Assembly: GCF_902497995.1 (NCBI RefSeq)
Contig: NZ_CABVII010000025.1
Coordinates: forward strand, 35,161 to 99,160
Length of the DNA stretch: 64,000 bases
Direction: 5' to 3'
Origin: Pseudomonas fluorescens
GTDB lineage: Bacteria; Pseudomonadota; Gammaproteobacteria; Pseudomonadales; Pseudomonadaceae
Numbering within the stretch: position 1 is the stretch's first letter; each line of letters opens with the position of its first letter. A model generated the notes under the pieces. It was given only the letters and a program-made list of their open reading frames with translations, was not told the DNA's origin and searched no databases. Below are positions 1-9,298 of this stretch, piece by piece. A program made the position numbers and the translations under genes.

Positions 1-117
1 CTGGACTGGACCTTGCGCCGCCTGGGCGTGCTGCGTTTCGTCTGGCATGAAGCCTTGTTCGAAGGCGCGTTGTACGCCTGCGTGTGCGCGACGCTGATTC
101 TGCTGATGGGAGCCTGA
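1..117 (+). CDS. DUF1656 small membrane protein (3' end only)
   Basis: Only the last 38 codons are inside the window, ending in TGA at 115-117. They read as a basic loop followed by a hydrophobic helix near the C-terminus (alternating A, L, I, V, C, M), as expected of the small DUF1656/AaeX-type inner-membrane proteins. The HlyD-type adaptor starts 4 bases after the stop, and this gene pair normally follows an FUSC/AaeB-type permease, so the missing upstream part probably includes that permease. The assignment rests on context plus the short C-terminal helix; the fragment alone is too short to prove the family. Confidence 0.6.
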   Translation: MDWTLRRLGVLRFVWHEALFEGALYACVCATLILLMGA

Positions 118-121
118 TGCA

Positions 122-1087
122 TTGAACAAGATCCTTGCCCGGCTGGTGACGGCGGCGGTGGTATTGCTGGCCTTTGTGCTCGGCTGGTTCGCCTGGGAGC
201 ATTACACCCGCGCGCCCTGGACCCGGGATGCGCGAGTACGCGCCGATGTGGTGACGTTATCCGCAGACGTCTCGGGTCGTATTGTCAGCCTCGCTGTCCA
301 CGACAATCAACATGTGGAGAAAGGTCAGTTGCTGCTGGAGATCGACCCGGCGCGCTATGTCCTGGCGGTGGAGCACGCCAGGCGCTCGGTGGAAGTGGCA
401 AAAGCGGCGCTGGGTCAATCCGAAGCGACGATTGTCGCCAGCGGCGCACTGCTCAGGCAGCGGCAGAGCGAAGAGCGCCGACGTCGCACCCTCAAGGATC
501 GCGCCGCGATCTCTGGCGAGGAGTGGGAGAAATCCAGCACGGACGTGGCCGTGGCGCAGGCGGAGTTGCTGCGCAACCAGGCCATCCTGGGACTGGCCCA
601 GGCCAACGTGCAACTGGCCATCGCGGCATTGACCCAGGCTGAACTGGACCTGCAGCGCACCCGGGTCGAAGCGCCTGTCACCGGGTACGTCACCAACCTG
701 CTGACCCGTCAGGGCGACTATGCAGCCGCCGGCGGGGCGCTGTTGGCGCTGGTGGACAGCGACTCGTTTTATGTCAGCGGCTACTTTGAAGAAACCAAGT
801 TGCCGCGAATCGAGGAGGGCGACCGGGTCCGGATCGAATTGATGAGCGGGGAAACCTTCGGCGGCACGGTGAAAAGCATTGCCTTCGCCATCGCCGACCG
901 GGAAAACCTGCCCGGCGGCCGCCTGCTGGCCAACATCAATCCCAGCTACACCTGGGTCAAACTGGCGCAGCGGGTGCCGGTGCGGATACAGATCGATGCC
1001 GACTACGCGGGAAAAAACCGCCTTCGCGCTGGGACCACGGCCACCGTCACCGTCGAGGAAAACCACAACGCTGAAAATCAACGCTAA
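122..1087 (+). CDS. HlyD-family periplasmic adaptor of an AaeA-type efflux pump
   Basis: This is a membrane-fusion protein of about 321 residues. It has one N-terminal membrane anchor (about residues 5-25), a lipoyl-like beta domain, a paired alpha-helical hairpin rich in Ala, Gln and Glu (about 80-185), and a second lipoyl half beginning with the typical 'APVTGYV' motif near residue 186. Such proteins bridge an inner-membrane pump and an outer-membrane channel for export of aromatic acids or similar drugs (AaeA, EmrA-like family knowledge). Translation probably starts at TTG 122: an ATG at 117 runs into a stop at once, and a GGGAG sequence lies a suitable distance upstream. It is coupled to the DUF1656 gene. 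The substrate is not known. Confidence 0.85.
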   Translation: MNKILARLVTAAVVLLAFVLGWFAWEHYTRAPWTRDARVRADVVTLSADVSGRIVSLAVHDNQHVEKGQLLLEIDPARYVLAVEHARRSVEVAKAALGQSEATIVASGALLRQRQSEERRRRTLKDRAAISGEEWEKSSTDVAVAQAELLRNQAILGLAQANVQLAIAALTQAELDLQRTRVEAPVTGYVTNLLTRQGDYAAAGGALLALVDSDSFYVSGYFEETKLPRIEEGDRVRIELMSGETFGGTVKSIAFAIADRENLPGGRLLANINPSYTWVKLAQRVPVRIQIDADYAGKNRLRAGTTATVTVEENHNAENQR

Positions 1088-1090
1088 CCC

Positions 1091-1180
1091 TGTGGGAGCG
1101 GGCTTGCTCGCGAAAGCGGTGTGTCAGGCGACATCAATATTGACTGTGCCACCGTCTTCGCGAGCAAGCCCGCTCCCACA
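1091..1180. repeat. REP/REPIN-like inverted repeat (GTGGGAGCGGGCTTGC type)
   Basis: Two copies of a 24-25 base unit beginning TGTGGGAGCGGGCTTGC face each other, at 1091-1115 and 1156-1180, separated by about 40 bases. The first arm ends in GCTCGCGAA and the second is its reverse complement. This is the arrangement of Pseudomonas REPINs. It sits just after the adaptor stop codon, between convergent genes. The same unit recurs at 57147-57240. Confidence 0.85.
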
Positions 1181-1213
1181 GGGGAATGCCGTGGATTCAA
1201 CAGGCATGCAGAC

Positions 1214-1253
1214 AAAAAAAGCCCCGCGACCGAATGGGGCGCGGGGCAAAAAA
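1214..1253. terminator. Bidirectional rho-independent terminator
   Basis: An 8-bp perfect stem (GCCCCGCG at 1221-1228, CGCGGGGC at 1240-1247) is flanked by an A-run on the left and an A-rich tract on the right. Read on the minus strand it is a strong GC hairpin followed by seven T, directly after the oprN stop. It can also serve the rightward adaptor gene. Confidence 0.85.
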
Positions 1254-1293
1254 TATGATTGGTTGCGGCCAACCCAAGGAGCTCGTTGAAACG

Positions 1294-2715
1294 TTACTTG
1301 CTGGCGACCGTCTCTGGTTGCCAGCCACCGCCCAGTGCCTTGTAGATCGCGACAATGCCGCGATACAGATCGACTTCCGCCTGGGCCTGGGTATCTTCCG
1401 CGGCCAGGCGCTCACGCTGGGCATCGAGCAGGATGAGGAAGTCCGCCGTGCCTTCGCGGTAGCGGATTTGTGCCAGGTCGGCCGCAGCGCGGCTCGATTC
1501 ACTCTGGCGAATCAGCGAAATCAGGCGTTGCTGGCGCTTGCCGTAGTCGCTGAAAGCGTTTTCCGACTCTTCCAGGGCCAGCAACACTTGCTGTTCGTAG
1601 GTCGCCAGGGCGCCTTCGGCTTCGGCGTCGGCGCCGCGCAAGCGGGCGCGCACGCTGCCCAGATCGAACGCAGCCCAGGTGATGCTCGGGCCAAGCGCCC
1701 AGGCGTTGGCCGCCGAGGAACCGATCTGCGAACCGCGCCCGGCAGTGAAGCCGAGGAAGCCGCTGAGGCTGACCCGCGGGAACAAGTCAGCCTTGGCCAC
1801 ACCGATACGGGCGGTGGCCGAAGCCAGTTTGCGCTCGGCGCTGAGAATGTCCGGACGGCGTTGCAGTAATTCACCCGGATCGCCGATTGGCAGGGCCTTG
1901 GCAATCGCCGGCAGGTCCTTGGGACTGAGGTCGACGGTCAATTTGTCCGGGCGCTCACCCAGCAGGGTGGCGATGCGGTTTTTCTGCCGGACCTGTTCCG
2001 CCTGCAGTTGCGGCACGCTGGCTTCGACAGACGCCAGGCGTGCATCGGCGCGTTCCACATCGAGCTGATCGCCGACGCCGGCATCACGCAGGCTGATGGT
2101 GATCTTGCGCGATTCCTGCTGGTTGTTCAGGTTGGCCAGGGCGATCTTTTCCCGCAGTTGCGCACCGCGCAGTTGACCGTAGGCATCCACCAATTCGGCA
2201 ATCATGCTGACTTGCAGTTGGTACAGGTCGGCTTCGGCGGCCTGCTGCTGCGCGTCGCTGGATTCCAGGTTGCGCTGGATTCGGCCAAACAAGTCCAGTT
2301 CCCAGGCCATGTCCAGACCCAGGTCATAGCGCTCGCTATTGACCCGTTGGGTGGTCTGGCCAGGAATCTGCCCCTTGCCCAGCTGACTGCTGGCGCGACT
2401 GGTGATGGTCGGCATGGCATCATTGCTGACGTCATCGCGAATCGCCCGGGCCGCTTTCCAGCGCGCGAAGGCCACACGCAGATCACGGTTGCCTTGCAGC
2501 GATTGAGTCACCAACCGGTTGAGGGTCGGGTCTTCGAACTGCTGCCACCAGATGCCTTCGAAACGTGCACGGTCGAAGTTCTTCTGACCGGCGGCGCCAT
2601 CGGTGGCCGTAGTGATGTTGGCCGGTTCCGTGGCTGGGGTCTTGTAGTCCGGGCCAACGGCACAGGCACTCAGGGCCAGTACCAGAAGGCTCGGCAGGAA
2701 GGCTTTCAGGCTCAT
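1294..2715 (-). CDS. oprN: Outer-membrane efflux channel OprN of MexEF-OprN
   Basis: This 473-residue TolC/OprM-family protein is the outer-membrane channel of a tripartite RND pump. It begins with a lipoprotein signal ending in 'LSAC' (lipobox Cys about residue 18), followed by 'AVGPDYKTP', and carries two repeats of the outer-membrane efflux domain. The stretches 'AFDLGSVRARLRGA' and 'YREGTADFLILLDAQR' are typical of OprN. The ATG overlaps the mexF stop in an ATGA, so the two are translationally coupled. A terminator follows the stop. From memory the sequence closely resembles P. aeruginosa OprN along its length. Expected substrates by family are chloramphenicol, quinolones and quorum-signal precursors. 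Confidence 0.93.
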   Translation of the reverse strand: MSLKAFLPSLLVLALSACAVGPDYKTPATEPANITTATDGAAGQKNFDRARFEGIWWQQFEDPTLNRLVTQSLQGNRDLRVAFARWKAARAIRDDVSNDAMPTITSRASSQLGKGQIPGQTTQRVNSERYDLGLDMAWELDLFGRIQRNLESSDAQQQAAEADLYQLQVSMIAELVDAYGQLRGAQLREKIALANLNNQQESRKITISLRDAGVGDQLDVERADARLASVEASVPQLQAEQVRQKNRIATLLGERPDKLTVDLSPKDLPAIAKALPIGDPGELLQRRPDILSAERKLASATARIGVAKADLFPRVSLSGFLGFTAGRGSQIGSSAANAWALGPSITWAAFDLGSVRARLRGADAEAEGALATYEQQVLLALEESENAFSDYGKRQQRLISLIRQSESSRAAADLAQIRYREGTADFLILLDAQRERLAAEDTQAQAEVDLYRGIVAIYKALGGGWQPETVASK

Positions 2716-5700
2716 TGTTGTGCCTCCAGTTTCAGGGCCTTGGCCGCTTTGCGCGCTTCACCGCGCTCGACAAAGTTGCGAATCAATACGTAGAACACCG
2801 GCGTCAGCAACAGACCGAAAAAGGTCACCCCGAGCATCCCGGAGAACACTGCCACACCCATGGCGTGACGCATTTCGGCACCGGCACCGCTGGAGAACAC
2901 CAGTGGCACCACACCCATGATGAACGCGAAGGACGTCATCAGGATCGGCCGCAGACGCAGACGGCACGCTTCGAGCACCGCAGCCAGCGGGCTAAGGCCT
3001 TCGTCCTGCTGTTTATCCTTGGCAAACTCGACGATCAGAATCGCGTTCTTGCACGCAAGCCCCACCAGTACGATCAAGCCGATCTGGGTGAAGATGTTGT
3101 TGTCGCCTCCCGAAGCAATCACCCCGGTGATGGCCGACAGCAGGGTCATCGGCACGATCAGGATCACCGCCAGTGGCAGGCTCCAGCTTTCGTACTGGGC
3201 CGCGAGCACCAGGAACGCCAGCAGCACGCAGAGCGGGAACACAAACAGCGCGGTGTTGCCGGACAGAATCTGCTGGTAGGTCAGGTCGGTCCATTCGTAG
3301 GTCATGCCGTTGGGCAGTTCTTCCTTGAGCAGTTTCTCGATGGCTTTTTCGGCCTGGCCGGAGCTGTAGCCGGGGGCTGCCGCACCGTTGATTTCAGCGG
3401 TGATGAAGCCGTTGTAGTGCATGACGCGGTCCGGCCCCGAGGTGTCGCTGACCTTGATGAAGGTCGCCAGCGGGATCATCTCGCCTTTGTTGTTGCGCAC
3501 TTTCAGCTGACCGATCTGGTCCGACTCGAGACGGAACTGTTGCTCGGCCTGAACGTTGACCTGATAGGTACGACCGAAGCGGTTGAAGTCGTTGGCATAC
3601 AGCGAACCCAGGTAGATCTGCAGGGTGTCGAAGATGTCGCTGACGGCCACGCCATGGGTCTTGGCTTTTTCCCGGTCGATGGCGGCATCGACCTGCGGCA
3701 CGTTCACGGTGTAGCTGGTGAACAGTGCAGCCAGTTCCGGCACGTTATGGCTTTTGTTAATGATGTTCATGGTTTCTTTGTACAGCTCGTCATAGCCCAG
3801 GTTGCCCCGGTCTTCGATCTGCAGGCGGAAACCACCGATGGTGCCCAGGCCCTGTACCGGCGGCGGTGGGAAGATCGCCATGTAGGCTTCCTGAATCCCG
3901 GCGAACTGGCCGTTCAACGCGCCGGCAATCGCCCCGGCCGACATGCTCGGGTCTTTACGCTCGTCGAACGGTTTCAGAGTCACGAACACGATGCCGGAGT
4001 TCGGGCTGTTGGTGAAGCCGTTGATCGACAGGCCGGGGAAGGCCACCGCGCTGTCCACGCCCGGCTGTTTCAGGGCCAGGTCGGACATGCGCTTGATCAC
4101 GTCTTCGGTACGGTCCAGGCTCGAGGCATCCGGCAGTTGCGCGAAGGCCACCAGGTATTGCTTGTCCTGGCCGGGGACGAAACCGGTCGGGGTACTGGAG
4201 AAACCGAAGAAGGTCAGCACCATCAGGCCGGCGTACACCAGCAGGGCGATGCCGCTGCTGCGGATGACCCGGCCTACCGTACCGACGTAGCTATGGCTGG
4301 CCTTGTCGAAGAAGCGGTTGAACGGACGGAACAGCCAGCCACCGAAGATTTTGTCGAGGACCTTGGAGAAGCGGTCTTTCGGCGCGTCGTGGCTCTTGAG
4401 CAATACCGCAGCCAGTGCCGGCGACAGGGTCAGCGAGTTGAAGGCCGAGATCACCGTCGAAATCGCAATGGTCAGGGCGAACTGCTTGTAGAACTGCCCG
4501 GTCAACCCGGAGATGAAGGCGGCCGGGATAAACACCGCGCACAGCACCAGCGCCGTGGCGATGATCGGGCCGGTCACTTCGCGCATTGCCCGTTTAGTCG
4601 CTTCGACCGGGGTCAGTCCCAGTCCGATGTTCCGTTCGACGTTCTCCACCACCACGATGGCATCGTCGACCACGATACCGATGGCCAGCACCAGGCCGAA
4701 CAGCGACAAGGCGTTCAGCGAGAAGCCGAACAAATGCATCACCGCAAAGGTACCGATCAACGACACCGGCACCGCCACCAACGGAATGATCGAGGCGCGC
4801 CAGGTTTGCAGGAACAGGATCACTACCAGAACCACAAGAATCAGTGCTTCGAACAGAGTGTGAACCACCGCTTCGATCGAACCGCGCACGAAGATCGTCG
4901 GGTCATAGACGATGCTGAAGTCCATCCCTTGCGGGAAGCTCTTCTTCAGCTCCGCCATCTTGTCACGCACTTCGTTGGAAATTTCGATCGCGTTGGAGCC
5001 AGGGCGCTGGAAGATCGGGATCGCCACCGCCGGCTGGTTGTTCAACAAGGAGCGCAGGGCGTATTGGCTGGAGCCCAGTTCTACGCGGGCGATGTCCTTG
5101 AGACGAGTGATTTCACCGTTGTCGCCTGCGCGAATGATGATGTTCTCGAACTCTTCTTCGGAAACCAGACGACCTTGCGTGTTGACCGACAGCTGGAACG
5201 CCGTGGCATTTGGCGCAGGTGGCGCGCCCAGGGCACCGGCCGCCACTTGACGGTTCTGCTCGCGAATCGCGGTCACCACATCGGTAGCGGTCAGGTTACG
5301 CGAAGCGGTCTTGTTCGGATCGAGCCACACCCGCAGCGAGTAATCGCCCATGCCGAACAGCTGCACATCACCGACACCGCCCAGGCGCGCCAGCTCGTCC
5401 TTGATGTTGAGCAGGGCGTAGTTGGACAGGTAGAGCATGTCGTAGCGTTTGTCCGGCGAGGTCAAGTGCACCACCATGGTCAGGTCGGGCGATGCCTTGT
5501 CGACGGTGATACCGATGCGCGTCACTTCCTCGGGAAGTTTCGGTTCGGTGCGGGTCACACGGTTCTGCACCTGCACCTGCGCGTTGTCCAGGTCAGTGCC
5601 CAGGGCGAAGGTGATGGTCAGGGTGATCTTGCCGTCAGCGGTGGACTGCGAGGACATGTACAGCATGTTCTCGACGCCGGTGATGGCTTGCTCCAATGGA

Positions 5701-5894
5701 GCGGCCACGGTTTCACCGATGACTTTAGGGTTGGCACCCGGGAAGTTGGCGCGGACCACAACGGTCGGTGGCACCACTTCCGGGTATTCGCTGATCGGCA
5801 ACTGGAACAGCGAGATGGCACCGGCGATCAGGATCAGCAGCGACAGCACCGCTGCGAAGATCGGCCGTGAAATGAAGAATTGGGAAAAATTCAT
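2712..5894 (-). CDS. mexF: RND efflux permease MexF
   Basis: This is a full-length HAE1-type RND transporter (1060 residues), the proton-driven inner-membrane pump of MexEF-OprN. It starts 'MNFSQFFISRPIFAAVLS', giving the first transmembrane helix. Two large periplasmic domains and 12 predicted membrane segments follow. Transmembrane helix 4 holds the proton-relay motif 'GIVVDDAIVVVENVER' (about residues 400-420) with both Asp present. The N-terminal 100 residues match MexF more closely than MexB or AcrB (for example 'EVVPPTVVVRANFPGANP'). It lies 12 bases after mexE and overlaps oprN by four bases, forming one operon. No frameshift is seen. The opposite strand shows an almost equally long open frame, which is a GC-skew artefact. 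Confidence 0.96.
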   Translation of the reverse strand: MNFSQFFISRPIFAAVLSLLILIAGAISLFQLPISEYPEVVPPTVVVRANFPGANPKVIGETVAAPLEQAITGVENMLYMSSQSTADGKITLTITFALGTDLDNAQVQVQNRVTRTEPKLPEEVTRIGITVDKASPDLTMVVHLTSPDKRYDMLYLSNYALLNIKDELARLGGVGDVQLFGMGDYSLRVWLDPNKTASRNLTATDVVTAIREQNRQVAAGALGAPPAPNATAFQLSVNTQGRLVSEEEFENIIIRAGDNGEITRLKDIARVELGSSQYALRSLLNNQPAVAIPIFQRPGSNAIEISNEVRDKMAELKKSFPQGMDFSIVYDPTIFVRGSIEAVVHTLFEALILVVLVVILFLQTWRASIIPLVAVPVSLIGTFAVMHLFGFSLNALSLFGLVLAIGIVVDDAIVVVENVERNIGLGLTPVEATKRAMREVTGPIIATALVLCAVFIPAAFISGLTGQFYKQFALTIAISTVISAFNSLTLSPALAAVLLKSHDAPKDRFSKVLDKIFGGWLFRPFNRFFDKASHSYVGTVGRVIRSSGIALLVYAGLMVLTFFGFSSTPTGFVPGQDKQYLVAFAQLPDASSLDRTEDVIKRMSDLALKQPGVDSAVAFPGLSINGFTNSPNSGIVFVTLKPFDERKDPSMSAGAIAGALNGQFAGIQEAYMAIFPPPPVQGLGTIGGFRLQIEDRGNLGYDELYKETMNIINKSHNVPELAALFTSYTVNVPQVDAAIDREKAKTHGVAVSDIFDTLQIYLGSLYANDFNRFGRTYQVNVQAEQQFRLESDQIGQLKVRNNKGEMIPLATFIKVSDTSGPDRVMHYNGFITAEINGAAAPGYSSGQAEKAIEKLLKEELPNGMTYEWTDLTYQQILSGNTALFVFPLCVLLAFLVLAAQYESWSLPLAVILIVPMTLLSAITGVIASGGDNNIFTQIGLIVLVGLACKNAILIVEFAKDKQQDEGLSPLAAVLEACRLRLRPILMTSFAFIMGVVPLVFSSGAGAEMRHAMGVAVFSGMLGVTFFGLLLTPVFYVLIRNFVERGEARKAAKALKLEAQQ

Positions 5895-5906
5895 CGTAGA
5901 GATCCC

Positions 5907-7160
5907 TTAACCGCGTGGTGTCGCAGCAGCCACTTTCACAACCGCACCCGACGCAACCCTGGCAGGTGCGACTTGGGGCAGGTTGCTGGCTTCCAGCGCT
6001 TGTCGTTGTTGAGCCAGAGCGGCGAGGGTTTCCTGGGTGGCCATCGGGATCACTTCAGGCGTGACCGGCGAACCAGGACGTACACGTTGCAGGCCCTTGA
6101 CGATGACGGTGTCATCCTTGTTCAGGCCGTTGCGCACGATGCGCAGGCCTTCGATCTTCGGACCCAGCTCGACCGAGCGATACACCGTCTTGTTGTCGGC
6201 ATCCATCACCAGCACGAACTTCTTGCCCAGGTCGGTGCCGACTGCTTCGTCGTTGATCAGCACGGCGGAGTAGGTGCCGCTGCCGACCAGTTTCAAACGT
6301 GCGTAGAGGCCCGGGGTGTAGGTGCCGTCGGTGTTATCGAACACCGCGCGGCCGCGGATGGTGCCGGTCTTCGGGTTGACCTGGTTGTCGACGAAGTTCA
6401 TCACACCCTGGTGCGGATTGCCGTCTTCGTTGGACAGGCCGAGGTACACCGGGGTGGTGGCGCCACGTTTACCCTCGCGGGCGAGGGCGGTGTACTTGAG
6501 GAACACGCGCTCATCGGCGTCGAAGTAGGCGTAAACCTTGTCAGTGGAAACGACGCTGGTCAGCGCGGTGGTATCGGCAGTCACCAGGTTACCGGCGGTG
6601 ATTTGCGCACGGCTGATGCGACCGCTGATCGGTGCGGTGACGCGGGTGAAGCTCAGGTTCAATTTCGCCAGATCAAGCTGCGCCTGGAGGGCGCCGACCG
6701 CGGCACGGGCTTCCTGGGCAGCGCTGGTGCGCGAATCGGCCAACTCGGCGGAGATCGCGTTGCTGGTGCGCAGGCGTTCACCGCGCTGGGCTTCATTTTC
6801 GCTACGGGTGGCGTTGGCGCGGGATTGGGCAACCAGGGCTTCGAGTCGGCGGACCTCAGCCTGGAACGGACGCGGGTCGATCTGGAACAGCAGGTCGCCT
6901 TTCTTGACCAACGCGCCTTCAGTGAAAGCCACTTCATCGATCTGGCCGGAGACGCGAGGCCGGATCTCCACGGTTTCCGGCGCTTCGAGGCGCCCGGTGA
7001 ATTCGTCCCACTCGTTGACCGGTTGTTCCAGCACCTTGGCCACACTGACCTTGGCCGCGGGCAGCGTGGCGGCGGTGTCCGGAGCCTTGCCGCAAGCGCT
7101 CATCACCAGTACGGCCAACAGGGCCAACGGGAAGCGCAAATATTTGAGTGATTGTTCCAT
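5907..7160 (-). CDS. mexE: RND efflux periplasmic adaptor MexE
   Basis: This 417-residue lipoprotein adaptor has a signal peptide ending in 'LVMSACGKAP' (lipobox Cys about residue 23). It then shows 'VNEWDEFTGRLEAPETVEIRPRVSG', the MexE signature, followed by the lipoyl domain and alpha hairpin. ATG 7160 is chosen because it places the lipobox at the usual distance; an in-frame ATG at 7220 would add 20 unlikely residues. As the first gene of mexEF-oprN it should be controlled by the LysR activator MexT, whose gene is present in this window but 27.6 kb away. A LysR-type palindrome lies about 85 bases upstream. Confidence 0.95.
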   Translation of the reverse strand: MEQSLKYLRFPLALLAVLVMSACGKAPDTAATLPAAKVSVAKVLEQPVNEWDEFTGRLEAPETVEIRPRVSGQIDEVAFTEGALVKKGDLLFQIDPRPFQAEVRRLEALVAQSRANATRSENEAQRGERLRTSNAISAELADSRTSAAQEARAAVGALQAQLDLAKLNLSFTRVTAPISGRISRAQITAGNLVTADTTALTSVVSTDKVYAYFDADERVFLKYTALAREGKRGATTPVYLGLSNEDGNPHQGVMNFVDNQVNPKTGTIRGRAVFDNTDGTYTPGLYARLKLVGSGTYSAVLINDEAVGTDLGKKFVLVMDADNKTVYRSVELGPKIEGLRIVRNGLNKDDTVIVKGLQRVRPGSPVTPEVIPMATQETLAALAQQRQALEASNLPQVAPARVASGAVVKVAAATPRG

Positions 7161-7243
7161 GGATGCATCCGCCAATGTATTGAGAATGGACGGATGATGC
7201 TCGGCGAGGGGGTATCTCACGAATCGAATGAAGCAAAGGTAAC

Positions 7244-7260
7244 TATCATTCGCAATGATA
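7244..7260. promoter_or_regulatory. Candidate LysR (MexT) operator upstream of mexE
   Basis: A perfect inverted repeat, TATCATT-cgc-AATGATA, lies 84-100 bases before the mexE start. It contains the nod-box layout ATC-N9-GAT (7245-7259) expected of LysR-type activators such as MexT. The 7-bp arms also resemble a half Fur box, so iron control is an alternative reading. Only the sequence symmetry and position are observed. Confidence 0.5.
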
Positions 7261-7374
7261 TAAGCGGGAAGTGAGCCCTCTAGCCTGCGGCTTTCGTTAG
7301 GTGGCTATCAATTTCGATAATGACGATTCAGTGTTGCGTAGCATGCCAAGGACGGGTTTGAGACCCAGTCGCGG

Positions 7375-7455
7375 CCTTCGCGGGCAAGCCTCGCTCCTAC
7401 AGGGATTTAATCCACACCACAAATCCCTGTAGGAGCGAGGCTTGCTCGCGAAGAG
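7375..7455. repeat. REP/REPIN-like inverted repeat (GTAGGAGCGAGGCTTGC type)
   Basis: Opposed arms at about 7375-7408 and 7422-7455 contain CTTCGCGGGCAAGCCTCG and its near-complement, extended by CTCCTACAGGGATTT against AAATCCCTGTAGGAG. They form one long cruciform with a short loop. It lies between the mexE promoter and the 3' end of the flavoprotein gene. A relative is at 42179-42269. This is a second REP subtype, distinct from the copies at 1091 and 57147. Confidence 0.85.
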
Positions 7456-7465
7456 GCCATCAGCC

Positions 7466-9178
7466 TCAAAGGAAATTATGCGCCAGTACCCTTCCTGCAA
7501 TGTAACCGAACGTCATGCCCGGCCCGAGGGTGATACCTCCGCTGGGGTAATAGCCGTTCATGATGCTGTTCATGTCATTGCCCACCGCGAATAACCCTGG
7601 AATCGGCGCGTCATGTTCGTTCAATACTCGCGCACAGGCATCCGTGTTCAATCCGGCGAAGGTACCCAGGCTGCCGGGAACCAGCTTTACTGCATAGAAG
7701 GGGCCTTTACCCAGGCTGCCAAGGGACGGGTTAGGGCCATGGAGGACTTCCCCTTGAGCTTTGTTGTACAACGACTCACCCCGCTGGAAGAGCGGATCGC
7801 AGCCTTTTTCGGCGTGCTGATTGAAGGTGCTGACCGTGGCTTCGAGTTGCTGCGCATCAATCGCGCATTGGCGCGCCAGCCCGGTCAGGGTCGCGTCCTT
7901 GAACAGATAGCCACTGCGAACATATGACGCCGTCGGGAACGGAAAGGGTTTCGACCAGCCCAGGCCATAGCGCCGCTGGGCGCGGTGGTCGCAGATCAGC
8001 CAGGACACTGGGGTTTCTCCCGGGCCGGTGGCATCGAACAGTGCGCACATATAGTCGTGGTAAGAGTCGGCCTCGTTGACGAAGCGTCGGCCATCCTGGC
8101 GCACTGCGATAAAACCCGGCTTCGCCCGTTCCATCAAATGTGGAAAGCCGCTGAAACCACCGTCCCCTCGCGGCACACGAGAGACCGGTGCCCAAGCGGC
8201 GGCATGCAGCATGTCGGGCGCGATGCGTGCCCCGACACTTTCGCCCAGGCTCAGGCCATCGCCCGTATTGCTTTTGGGCGCTGCGCTCAAGTGCTCGGTG
8301 CCATTAGGTGCATGGGCGAACTGGCGGGCAATGCGCTGCTGGTCATGGGGGAAGCCACCGCAGGCCAACACGACGCCACGCCGTGCGTGGATTTCAAACA
8401 ACCTTCCGGCCCGCTCAAGACGAGCCCCGACCACGCGTTCGCCGTCGCGCAGCAGCACTCGGACCGGCGTATCGGTCAGCAGCCGGACCTTGCGATCCAC
8501 CGCGCTTTTCAGCAACCGGGCTACCAGTGCATTGCCGTTTACCAAGTGCATGCCCCGGCCATGGCAGAGCAGGTCACGAGCATGGCGCAACAGGCGCTTG
8601 CCGGCGTACAGCATTGATTTCGCGGACTGGCTGGCATTGAGGAAATGATTGAGCTCGGCACCGCCCGCTATGCCCATTCCACCAAGGCTGATGATGTCCA
8701 GCGGACGTCGAAGTTTTTTGATCCAGGGACCCAGTCGACGACCATCGAACGGTTGGGCGCAGACCGAGCGCCCCCCTTTGGCGAAGCCTTCGCTGGCGTG
8801 AAAATCAGGCATCTTGCTGCCGGAAAAAAACTGGACTTCGGTATGGTGCTGAAAGAACTCGACCATGTTCGGACCCTGTTCGAGGAACATCTCTACACGA
8901 GGGTCGAGCACGTCGCTGTGCAGTTCATTGCGCAGGTAGATCCGCGCCAGTTCGGGTTCTTCAACTATCCCGTCGTCGACGGCCAGTGGGTTGCGGGGAA
9001 TCCACAGCCAGCCGCCCGACCAGGCGCTGGTACCACCGAACGTCGGCTCTTTTTCCACCACGATGACGTCGAGGCCAAGCTCGGCGGCGGTGACGGCAGC
9101 GGCCAGACCCGAGGCGCCGGAACCGATGACTAGGACATCACACTGCATGTGCTCACTGTTGTGCATAAGGATCGCCAT
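7466..9178 (-). CDS. FAD-dependent dehydrogenase, 3-ketosteroid-dehydrogenase/fumarate-reductase flavoprotein family
   Basis: This 570-residue flavoprotein starts with a Rossmann dinucleotide motif 'VIGSGASGLAAA' near residue 16, then 'VVEKEPTFGGTSAWSGGWLWIP'. It ends with 'YPSGGITLGPGMTFGYIAGR', the C-terminal FAD loop of 3-ketosteroid delta-1-dehydrogenases and related fumarate-reductase-type enzymes. Members insert or remove ring or alkene double bonds with FAD. It is the last gene of a leftward operon with a paralogue (9588-11366), so the two may act on successive ring positions. The start is uncertain: in-frame ATG codons at 9178, 9166 and 9151 are all possible and none has a strong ribosome site. 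The substrate is not identified; an alicyclic acid is plausible from the shikimate-dehydrogenase-like neighbour. Confidence 0.8.
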   Translation of the reverse strand: MAILMHNSEHMQCDVLVIGSGASGLAAAVTAAELGLDVIVVEKEPTFGGTSAWSGGWLWIPRNPLAVDDGIVEEPELARIYLRNELHSDVLDPRVEMFLEQGPNMVEFFQHHTEVQFFSGSKMPDFHASEGFAKGGRSVCAQPFDGRRLGPWIKKLRRPLDIISLGGMGIAGGAELNHFLNASQSAKSMLYAGKRLLRHARDLLCHGRGMHLVNGNALVARLLKSAVDRKVRLLTDTPVRVLLRDGERVVGARLERAGRLFEIHARRGVVLACGGFPHDQQRIARQFAHAPNGTEHLSAAPKSNTGDGLSLGESVGARIAPDMLHAAAWAPVSRVPRGDGGFSGFPHLMERAKPGFIAVRQDGRRFVNEADSYHDYMCALFDATGPGETPVSWLICDHRAQRRYGLGWSKPFPFPTASYVRSGYLFKDATLTGLARQCAIDAQQLEATVSTFNQHAEKGCDPLFQRGESLYNKAQGEVLHGPNPSLGSLGKGPFYAVKLVPGSLGTFAGLNTDACARVLNEHDAPIPGLFAVGNDMNSIMNGYYPSGGITLGPGMTFGYIAGRVLAHNFL

Positions 9179-9298
9179 TGAGAGTGAGGTTGGGCGAGGC
9201 CGGCGGTGGGTGTGAGGCTACCTTCGAGGAGTACCGCGATGCCGGCGATCTGGGCGGCTGGCCGCTCCCGGGTGGAAGCGGCTCAACGATGCGACGGG

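Noticed and set aside
257..1081. Long minus-strand frame opposite the HlyD-type gene
   Set aside because: Composition is His/Gln/Arg-rich without a motif; the plus strand encodes a recognisable adaptor.
2715..5870. A 1051-codon open frame on the plus strand opposite mexF
   Set aside because: It is rich in His, Gln, Arg and Gly with no domain, which is the signature of antisense frames of GC-rich genes; the mexF frame has clear RND motifs.
7297..7500. 67-codon minus-strand frame over the REP element
   Set aside because: Most of it is the inverted repeat itself; such frames are common across REPs and not coding.
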